From an uncultured Lachnospiraceae bacterium (GTDB lineage Bacteria > Bacillota > Clostridia > Lachnospirales > Lachnospiraceae): a stretch of 10,569 nucleotides of DNA. The translations under genes were made by a program, and so were the position numbers. Shown in pieces: positions 1 through 4,935 of the stretch (position 1 is its first letter; each line of letters starts with the position of its first letter). Below the pieces are notes generated by a model that was not told the origin of the DNA, ran no database searches, and saw nothing but the letters and a program-made list of their open reading frames with translations. Where the stretch lies: the NCBI GenBank assembly GCA_902783735.1, contig CACZSE010000259.1, positions 1 to 10,569 of the forward strand, in the 5' to 3' direction.

Positions 1-35
1 AGATCCACAGACATTCGCTTCAACTTCATACTTTT

Positions 36-64
36 ATTATCTGAAAAATATATACTTTTTTCAA
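36..64 (-). promoter_or_regulatory. Leftward sigma-A-type promoter for a gene outside the window
   Basis: On the minus strand a -35 hexamer TTGAAA (plus positions 59-64) is separated by exactly 17 bases from a -10 hexamer GATAAT (plus positions 36-41). Each is close to the consensus TTGACA/TATAAT. Transcription would start near position 29 and run out of the window to the left, so a divergent gene probably begins just beyond the left edge. The spacing and match are seen directly; activity is inferred. Confidence 0.5.
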
Positions 65-72
65 TATTTTTT

Positions 73-93
73 TACAAATATAGAAAATTTGTA
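73..93. repeat. AT-rich inverted repeat, possible operator
   Basis: TACAAAT (73-79) and ATTTGTA (87-93) form a perfect 7-base inverted repeat around a 7-base spacer. It lies between the leftward promoter at 36-64 and the GC-rich element at 100-170. The arrangement suits a dimeric repressor site, but AT-rich DNA gives such repeats by chance. A weak rightward promoter (TTTACA 71-76, TATATT 92-97, only 15 bases apart) overlaps it; if real, its transcript would carry the GC-rich element as a leader. Confidence 0.25.
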
Positions 94-99
94 TATTTA

Positions 100-170
100 G
101 GGGCGGCGGATGCAATATTTTCTGCGCAGACACGCTCTCGCTCGATCGGGTGCCCGGCACTGTCCGCCCC
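100..170. repeat. GC-rich self-complementary intergenic element (possible interspersed repeat or structured RNA)
   Basis: About 71 bases of GC-rich sequence sit abruptly inside very AT-rich flanks. The ends are perfectly complementary: GGGGCGG (100-106) and CCGCCCC (164-170). Inside are the 10-base palindrome TCTGCGCAGA (121-130), the palindrome CGATCG (143-148) and the overlapping short hairpins CGGGTGCCCG and GTGCCCGGCAC. It could be a mobile interspersed repeat, a structured RNA on either strand, or a cruciform-forming site. It is not a simple terminator, since no T-run follows on either strand. I see no convincing ORF in it. Confidence 0.45.
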
Positions 171-199
171 AAAAATTTATATAAAATTTATAACTCATA

Positions 200-208
200 T
201 GATATACT
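200..208 (+). promoter_or_regulatory. Candidate extended -10 promoter for the seven-gene operon
   Basis: TGATATACT reads as an extended -10 element: TG, one base, then TATACT at 203-208. No good -35 box is visible 17 bases upstream, which is tolerated by extended -10 promoters. Two direct copies of AAATTTATA (173-181 and 184-192) lie just upstream with an 11-base period and could act as an UP-like element. The leader to the first gene would be about 55 bases. This is a visual match only. Confidence 0.3.
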
Positions 209-268
209 TAATAAGATTGGATATGTTAGTATCTATGATGAAGAATAAGGGTATTTGGAGGTGCAAAT

Positions 269-1972
269 ATGTATCAGGATGGAAAGATTTGGATAGGAGT
301 ATCGTCAGAAGAAAATATATATATCAGCCCTAAAATGGCGAACAGACATGGCATGATCGCAGGAGCGACCGGAACGGGAAAGACCGTGACCTTAAAGGTC
401 ATGGCCGAATCATTCTCCGATGCCGGAGTGCCGGTCTTTCTGGCCGATGTAAAGGGAGATCTTTCGGGCATGTGCAGACCCGGAGAAAACAGCGGAACGG
501 TAGCAAAGAGAATGGAAGCGCTCGATCTGGTAAATAAAGGCTTCTCACTGCGTGCATATCCCACGACATTCTGGGATGTATACGGAGAGAAGGGCATCAA
601 TCTGAGGACTACCATTTCAGAGATGGGACCGTTGCTTTTGGGAAGGATCTTAGGTTTAAACGATACTCAGGCGGATCTTTTGACGATCATCTTTAAGATA
701 GCCGACGATGAAGGACTTTTGTTGCTTGATACAAAGGATTTAAAGTCAATGATAAATTACGTATCGGAGCATGCGGCGGAATATGCGGCCGATTACGGAA
801 AGATGACCGAGGCCAGCTTGAGCGTGATAATAAGAGCCATTGTCGCACTCGAAAGTGAAGGCGGAGAAGGCTTTTTCATGGAGCCTGCCGTAAGGATAGA
901 AGACTTTATAAAGACAGAATATGACGGCAAGGGAAGGATAAATATATTGGATTGTCAGAAGCTCATAAACAATCCCAATATGTATTCGACCTTCATGTTA
1001 TGGCTTCTTTCGGAACTGTACGAGAATATGCCCGAAGCAGGGGATCTCGATAAACCCAAGATAGTATTTTTCTTTGATGAGGCTCATATGCTCTTTGACA
1101 GTGCAAGCAAGGTACTGCTCACCAAGATCGAACAGATAGTTAAGCTTGTAAGGTCTAAGGGTGTAGGCGTTTACTTTATCACTCAGAATCCCAAGGACAT
1201 TCCCGACGGTGTTTTGGGTCAGCTAAGCAATAAGATACAGCATGCGCTTCGTGCATACACTCCCAAGGAACTTGAGGGCGCAAAGATCGCGGCAAAGTCA
1301 TTCAGGGCAAATCCCGAATTTGATACATTCAGCGTACTTACGGAGCTTGGTGTCGGGGAGGCACTTGTATCTGTTCTTGATGAGAGCGGTGTGCCCACGA
1401 TAGTAAAGAAGACAAGCATACTTCCGCCCCAGAGCTTCATGGGCATTATAGATGATGAGACACGTAAAAATGTTGTCATGAACAATGATATGTATACAAA
1501 GTTCTACGATGTCATCGACAGAGAATCCGCATATGAGATACTCATGAATGTGGCAGAGCAGGGCATGCAGGAGGCTGAAGCAAAGGCAGAAGCCGAGATA
1601 CAGGCCGTATCGGCAGCCGCAAAGGAAGCTGAGGTTAAGAGCGAGGAACAGAAGCGCATAGAGGAACTTGAAGCCGAGCTCGCAGCAAGAAAAGCAGAGC
1701 GTGACAGTAAGATCAAAAAGCCCAATCCGAATCATCCCGGAAAAGAGAGTAAGCCCGCAAAGGAAACAGCAGCAAAGCCTTCAAAGAAGGAAAGCGATAC
1801 CGCAAAGGCATATAAGAGAGCAGCAAAGAGTGTGGCATCGACGGCATCGGGAACCATCGGAAGAGAGCTGGGAAATACTATCGGTTCAAGCTTTGGCAAG
1901 TTTGGTAAAAAGCTTGGAGGAAATGTGGGAGCTTCCATCGGAAGAAACCTTATGGGGATCATGTTTAAATGA
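269..1972 (+). CDS. HerA-like (DUF853) P-loop ATPase
   Basis: A 567-residue cytoplasmic ATPase of the HerA/FtsK fold, close to the DUF853 group that includes E. coli YjgR. The Walker A motif GATGTGKT is at residues 32-39, and Walker B (hydrophobic strand then DEAH) has its Asp-Glu at 270-271. The family signature YFITQNPKDIPD followed by LGQLSNKIQHALRAYTP is intact. Residues about 425-480 are a highly charged Glu/Ala/Lys coiled coil, followed by a Lys/Pro/Ala-rich stretch and a glycine-rich amphipathic tail typical of DUF853. The ATG is supported by GGAGGTG at 257-263, five bases away. Archaeal HerA proteins work as hexamers with the nuclease NurA in DNA end resection. No NurA is present here and the role of DUF853 proteins is unproven. 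The stop overlaps the next start by four bases (ATGA), so the two are probably translationally coupled. The family call is firm, the function is open. Confidence 0.93.
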   Translation: MYQDGKIWIGVSSEENIYISPKMANRHGMIAGATGTGKTVTLKVMAESFSDAGVPVFLADVKGDLSGMCRPGENSGTVAKRMEALDLVNKGFSLRAYPTTFWDVYGEKGINLRTTISEMGPLLLGRILGLNDTQADLLTIIFKIADDEGLLLLDTKDLKSMINYVSEHAAEYAADYGKMTEASLSVIIRAIVALESEGGEGFFMEPAVRIEDFIKTEYDGKGRINILDCQKLINNPNMYSTFMLWLLSELYENMPEAGDLDKPKIVFFFDEAHMLFDSASKVLLTKIEQIVKLVRSKGVGVYFITQNPKDIPDGVLGQLSNKIQHALRAYTPKELEGAKIAAKSFRANPEFDTFSVLTELGVGEALVSVLDESGVPTIVKKTSILPPQSFMGIIDDETRKNVVMNNDMYTKFYDVIDRESAYEILMNVAEQGMQEAEAKAEAEIQAVSAAAKEAEVKSEEQKRIEELEAELAARKAERDSKIKKPNPNHPGKESKPAKETAAKPSKKESDTAKAYKRAAKSVASTASGTIGRELGNTIGSSFGKFGKKLGGNVGASIGRNLMGIMFK

Positions 1973-2883
1973 TAATGCATTCGAGTTTCTATTATTATAA
2001 ATTCATAGAATTTGTACTGCTTTTTGCCATACCGATCGGAATACTTGTAAAAAGTTTCTTAAGAAAGCGGTTTATGACAACTTTTTCGCTCACCTATTAT
2101 ATAGTCAGCATTCCACTGATAGGTGCTTTTGAAGGTGCGGTATTTTCATTTGCCTATATTGTTGCTTTTGGAGTGTTTATGATCTGGTGGTCGAGTGTAT
2201 TTCAAAAGTACAAGGAAGAGAATCCGAATAACTATGAAGAGTTCAGATACTACTACAGCGAGTATTTTGCCGACGATCTGAACAATGACGGCATAAAGGA
2301 TGCATTCGAAAGCTGGGAGATAGCTCACGATCCAAGGTTTTTCTGGCTGTTCGGAAGCAGAAGGGCCAAACAGAAGAAGGCCTTGGAAAACCAAAGTTTT
2401 GATGATCCTTTTTTAGGTGCCGCAAATTTCTTCAATCAACAGGATATCTATTCTCACAGAAGTAAGGCCAGATCTTTTGAAGCGGAATTTAAAAGGAAGT
2501 ATTCGAACGGTTCATCGGGTGCTACCGATAACAGAACCTACAGGAATACACAAACCGGCGGACCTTATTCAAATGCGCAGAATTCACGAAGCTACGGAAC
2601 TTCTCAAAATACAGGCGCCTACAGAAAGAATTACGATACCCGTCAAAAGCCCGAGAGTGAGATGAGCGATGTCGAAAAAGAGGTTGCAAGGCAGCATGAA
2701 TTCGCAAGAAGGCATAACCTCAGATATTTCGCTATGTGCAAATCCAAGTCAGAGGCAAAAAAACTATATCATAAATATGCGGCAAAGTTCCATCCGGACA
2801 ATGCCGTGACCGGTGATAAAGACAAATTCGTGAAGATCGACGAAGAGTATAACCGCTTCTGTCAGATCAGTGAAATATCATAA
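1969..2883 (+). CDS. Membrane-anchored protein with C-terminal J domain
   Basis: A 304-residue protein. Hydrophobic segments lie at about residues 12-27 and 38-75 (two or three membrane passes). A conserved-looking charged region follows, containing DLNNDGIKDAFE (residues 103-114), which resembles a thrombospondin type-3 or EF-hand calcium loop. Residues about 175-230 are a low-complexity linker rich in Ser, Asn, Tyr, Thr and Gly. The C-terminus is a J domain: a helix ending at HPD (residues 275-277), then a second helix with KIDEEYNRF. The intact HPD suggests it can stimulate a DnaK-type Hsp70. J domains at the C-terminus on a membrane anchor are seen in DjlA-type (class III) proteins, but I do not recognise this one by name. 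The start overlaps the upstream stop; a second ATG two codons on (1975) is an alternative. The J-domain call is strong, the overall role is unknown. Confidence 0.85.
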   Translation: MIMHSSFYYYKFIEFVLLFAIPIGILVKSFLRKRFMTTFSLTYYIVSIPLIGAFEGAVFSFAYIVAFGVFMIWWSSVFQKYKEENPNNYEEFRYYYSEYFADDLNNDGIKDAFESWEIAHDPRFFWLFGSRRAKQKKALENQSFDDPFLGAANFFNQQDIYSHRSKARSFEAEFKRKYSNGSSGATDNRTYRNTQTGGPYSNAQNSRSYGTSQNTGAYRKNYDTRQKPESEMSDVEKEVARQHEFARRHNLRYFAMCKSKSEAKKLYHKYAAKFHPDNAVTGDKDKFVKIDEEYNRFCQISEIS

Positions 2884-2890
2884 GTATTAT

Positions 2891-2909
2891 GCGAACGGCA
2901 TCCGTTCGC
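2891..2909 (+). other. Perfect 8-bp hairpin just before the rhomboid-like gene
   Basis: GCGAACGG (2891-2898) and CCGTTCGC (2902-2909) pair perfectly around the triloop CAT. The hairpin starts eight bases after the upstream stop and ends one base before the AAGGAG ribosome binding site of the next gene. No T-run follows, so it is not an intrinsic terminator. It may be a processing site, an mRNA stabiliser, or a structure that tunes access to the ribosome binding site. The pairing is seen directly; the role is inferred. Confidence 0.6.
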
Positions 2910-2910
2910 G

Positions 2911-2916
2911 AAGGAG
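2911..2916 (+). promoter_or_regulatory. Ribosome binding site that selects a TTG start
   Basis: AAGGAG is followed by five bases and then TTG at 2922, in frame with the rhomboid-like protein. The first in-frame ATG (2889) has no ribosome binding site, and using it would force translation through the hairpin at 2891-2909. The TTG is therefore the better start. Confidence 0.7.
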
Positions 2917-2921
2917 TAACA

Positions 2922-3770
2922 TTGAAAGATAACTGGATAGACAAAACAGAAAGAAAACTCTCAAAATATGCCATAAACAACCTGTCACTATACATGATAG
3001 TCTGTTTTGCCATAGGATATGCACTTATATATATCCCTTTTACGAGAAATATTATGTCATATCTCAGCCTTGAACCGTCACTCATTTTAAAGGGACAGGT
3101 CTGGAGACTGTTTACATGGATCATAAGTCCGCCAAGGACAGACAATATCTTCTGGGTACTGATCGCCATGTATTTTTACTACAGTATAGGAAGAACACTG
3201 GAGAATGTCTGGGGTACCTACAGATACAATGTATATATCTTTTCGGGCATGATATTTACCGTCATCGGTTCATTTGTCATGTACGGAGTTTTATCGCTCA
3301 TGGGCCTTGGCGACTATTCGATAGGATATCTTTTTTCGACCTATTATATCTGCATGTCCATCTTTTTAGCCTTTGCCGCTACCTTCCCCGAGATGCAGAT
3401 CATGCTCATGTTTGTCATTCCGATAAAGGTAAAGATCCTCGGAGTCATATATGCGGTCCTGATGGTCATCGAATGCTTAAACGGAGGTTTCTTCATAGCA
3501 ACTCCGATCATTGCGTCACTGTTTAATTTCCTGGTATTTTTCTTCAGCGGAAGAAAACGTATCGGCATAACGAGACAGCAGCAACAGCAGCGTAAGGAGT
3601 TTCGAAAAAAGGTTAAAGAAGCTCCGAAGATGGTCACAAAGCATAAATGTGCCATTTGCGGAAGAACGGATGAGACAAATCCCGAGCTGGAATTCAGATT
3701 CTGTTCGAAGTGTAACGGAAATTACGAGTATTGTAACGACCATTTGTTTACTCATAAGCACGTGGAGTAG
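2922..3770 (+). CDS. Rhomboid-family membrane protein without catalytic Ser motif, with C-terminal MYND-like zinc cluster
   Basis: 282 residues from the TTG start; starting at ATG 2889 would add 11 residues. About six hydrophobic segments form a rhomboid-like core. The family's WR motif is present in GQVWRLFTWI, followed by a GRTLENVWG helix like the rhomboid helix that ends in LE..WG. The catalytic GxSG motif and the later catalytic His are not visible: the matching segment reads YLFSTYYICMS. It is therefore probably a pseudo-rhomboid, which in other lineages bind or escort membrane proteins rather than cut them. After a Gln-run and a basic linker, the cytoplasmic tail has eight potential zinc ligands: C243, C246, C261, C264, C271, H274, H278 and H280. 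The C-x2-C...C-x2-C...C-x2-H-x3-H-x-H pattern looks like a MYND or cross-brace finger. It sits between the J-domain and sigma-like genes. The rhomboid fold is likely; loss of catalysis is inferred from motif absence. Confidence 0.8.
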   Translation: MKDNWIDKTERKLSKYAINNLSLYMIVCFAIGYALIYIPFTRNIMSYLSLEPSLILKGQVWRLFTWIISPPRTDNIFWVLIAMYFYYSIGRTLENVWGTYRYNVYIFSGMIFTVIGSFVMYGVLSLMGLGDYSIGYLFSTYYICMSIFLAFAATFPEMQIMLMFVIPIKVKILGVIYAVLMVIECLNGGFFIATPIIASLFNFLVFFFSGRKRIGITRQQQQQRKEFRKKVKEAPKMVTKHKCAICGRTDETNPELEFRFCSKCNGNYEYCNDHLFTHKHVE

Positions 3771-3775
3771 ATCAT

Positions 3776-4507
3776 ATGAACAGCGAAAAAGAATTTGCGC
3801 AGAAAATTGAAGAAATAAAGACCATGGCTTCTTTGCAGGGAGGCTTTCTTAAGCAGGAGCAGATAGAAGAGGCCTTTGCTGAGATAGGCATGAGCGGAGA
3901 GATGCTCGCTCCCGTATATGATTTCCTTAAGGCTAAAAATATCGGGATCGGTGAGAGATTGAGCGATGAAGAGATCCTTTCCGATGAGGACATGGATTAT
4001 CTGAATATGTATACCGAGAGCCTGCTTGAATTGCCCGATCTTACAGACGGCGAAAAAAGAGCCGTATACATGTCGGCCATGGCAGGAGAAAGGGATGCAA
4101 AAAGAAGTCTTATAGAGATCATGCTCTCCGATGTGGTTGACATGGCAAAGCTCTATACCGGTCAGGGCGTTCTCATAGAAGATCTTATCGGTGAGGGAAA
4201 TGTGGCGCTTACTTTAGGCGTAGAGATGCTGGGAGCTTTAGAAACACCGGATGAGGTCCCGGGAATGCTCGCCAAAATGGCGATGGATGCCATGGAGGAG
4301 CTTATCTCACAGGAGCTTAACAGTAAAAAAGCCGATGATAAACTGGTTGAAAAGGTAAATAAGATCGCCGATGCCGCCAAAGAGCTTGCGCAGGACCTGG
4401 GAAGAAAGGTCACGGTGGAAGAACTTGCGGCCGAAGGGAAATTTTCAAAAAAGGCGATCGAAGATGCCATACGTGTAAGCGGAAAAAAGATCGAGGATAT
4501 TGAGTGA
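3776..4507 (+). CDS. Sigma-70-like protein lacking promoter-recognition regions
   Basis: 243 residues. Residues about 7-58 resemble sigma region 1.1 (a helical domain ending in YDFLKAKNI). Residues about 73-105 resemble region 1.2. Residues 108-150 are a clear match to regions 2.1-2.2: AKRSLIEIMLSDVVDMAKLY, then DLIGEGNVAL, the equivalent of the usual DLIQEGNIGL that binds the beta-prime clamp helices. The following segment should be region 2.3/2.4 (aromatic melting residues and -10 recognition) but has no Trp, Tyr or Phe and no FSTYA..WIR motif. Residues 190-235 resemble region 3 (VEKVNKIADAAKELAQDLGR, then TVEELA). Region 4 is absent. It may bind core RNA polymerase without reading promoters, acting as a sigma competitor or adaptor. 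The start is supported by GGAG at 3764-3767 inside the previous gene. The homology is strong by eye; the role is inference. Confidence 0.85.
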   Translation: MNSEKEFAQKIEEIKTMASLQGGFLKQEQIEEAFAEIGMSGEMLAPVYDFLKAKNIGIGERLSDEEILSDEDMDYLNMYTESLLELPDLTDGEKRAVYMSAMAGERDAKRSLIEIMLSDVVDMAKLYTGQGVLIEDLIGEGNVALTLGVEMLGALETPDEVPGMLAKMAMDAMEELISQELNSKKADDKLVEKVNKIADAAKELAQDLGRKVTVEELAAEGKFSKKAIEDAIRVSGKKIEDIE

Positions 4508-4510
4508 TAT

Positions 4511-4903
4511 ATGGCAGACAGAGATTATAAGCATGTAATACAGGATGTGACAAACATCTACATAGGCGGAAAGTTAAGCTATGGCGAGATGCTTGACATG
4601 GATGAGATCCCCTTTAAGTTAAAGATCATCCTTTCGCGTTACATCCTGACCGAGATGTCAAAGGAAGCAACGATCGAGAATCATATCTTCTTCATGAAAA
4701 AAGAGGATATGTCCTACATGATATTTAAAAAGCTCAAGGCTAAATTCAGGCTGTATGTATTCGATGAGAATAAAGGGTCATACGTTGCCCGCGAATACAA
4801 GATCGAAGATATTGTTGAGAATGACTATCTTCATGAGAACATGAATACCATCTTCGTGGAAGAGATGCATATTTACAAGATAAACCTGCTTGCGGTTTCT
4901 TAA
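4511..4903 (+). CDS. Unknown 130-residue protein, coupled to the sigma-like gene
   Basis: I do not recognise this protein. It is soluble, with no signal peptide or membrane segment, and mixed alpha/beta by composition: an N-terminal stretch with GGKLSYGEML, a helical middle (about 38-75) and a C-terminal half rich in Lys, Glu and aromatic residues with possible strands (FRLYVFDE, IYKINLLAV). It has no cysteine. It starts three bases after the sigma-like gene stops, with only a weak GAG ribosome binding site inside that gene's end, so its translation likely depends on the upstream gene. Such tight coupling suggests similar dosage and possibly a physical partnership with the sigma-like protein; this is inference. 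Confidence 0.8.
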   Translation: MADRDYKHVIQDVTNIYIGGKLSYGEMLDMDEIPFKLKIILSRYILTEMSKEATIENHIFFMKKEDMSYMIFKKLKAKFRLYVFDENKGSYVAREYKIEDIVENDYLHENMNTIFVEEMHIYKINLLAVS

Positions 4904-4923
4904 CAGGCAGGATTAATTTTTTA

Positions 4924-4928
4924 GGGAG
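4924..4928 (+). promoter_or_regulatory. Ribosome binding site deciding the peptidase start
   Basis: GGGAG lies seven bases before ATG 4936 and only four before an in-frame TTG at 4933. Normal spacing favours ATG 4936. Confidence 0.6.
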
Positions 4929-4935
4929 CATATTG

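Noticed and set aside
1..29. Possible leftward partial gene starting at CAT 27-29 (MKLKRMSVD...)
   Set aside because: No ribosome binding site is visible, only nine codons remain, and the leftward promoter predicts transcription starting at about this point. The real gene probably starts further left.
1219..1735. Long minus-strand open frames inside the HerA-like gene
   Set aside because: They lack ribosome binding sites and plausible protein composition, and they shadow a clear coding gene.
269..1972. HerA anti-phage defence system (HerA with SIR2 or DUF4297)
   Set aside because: The ATPase is of the DUF853 type and no SIR2, DUF4297, NurA or other nuclease gene is next to it.
2922..3770. 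Active rhomboid serine protease
   Set aside because: I could not find GxSG or a catalytic His in the expected helices.
3776..4507. Ordinary alternative sigma factor
   Set aside because: Regions 2.3/2.4 and 4, needed for promoter recognition, are not present.
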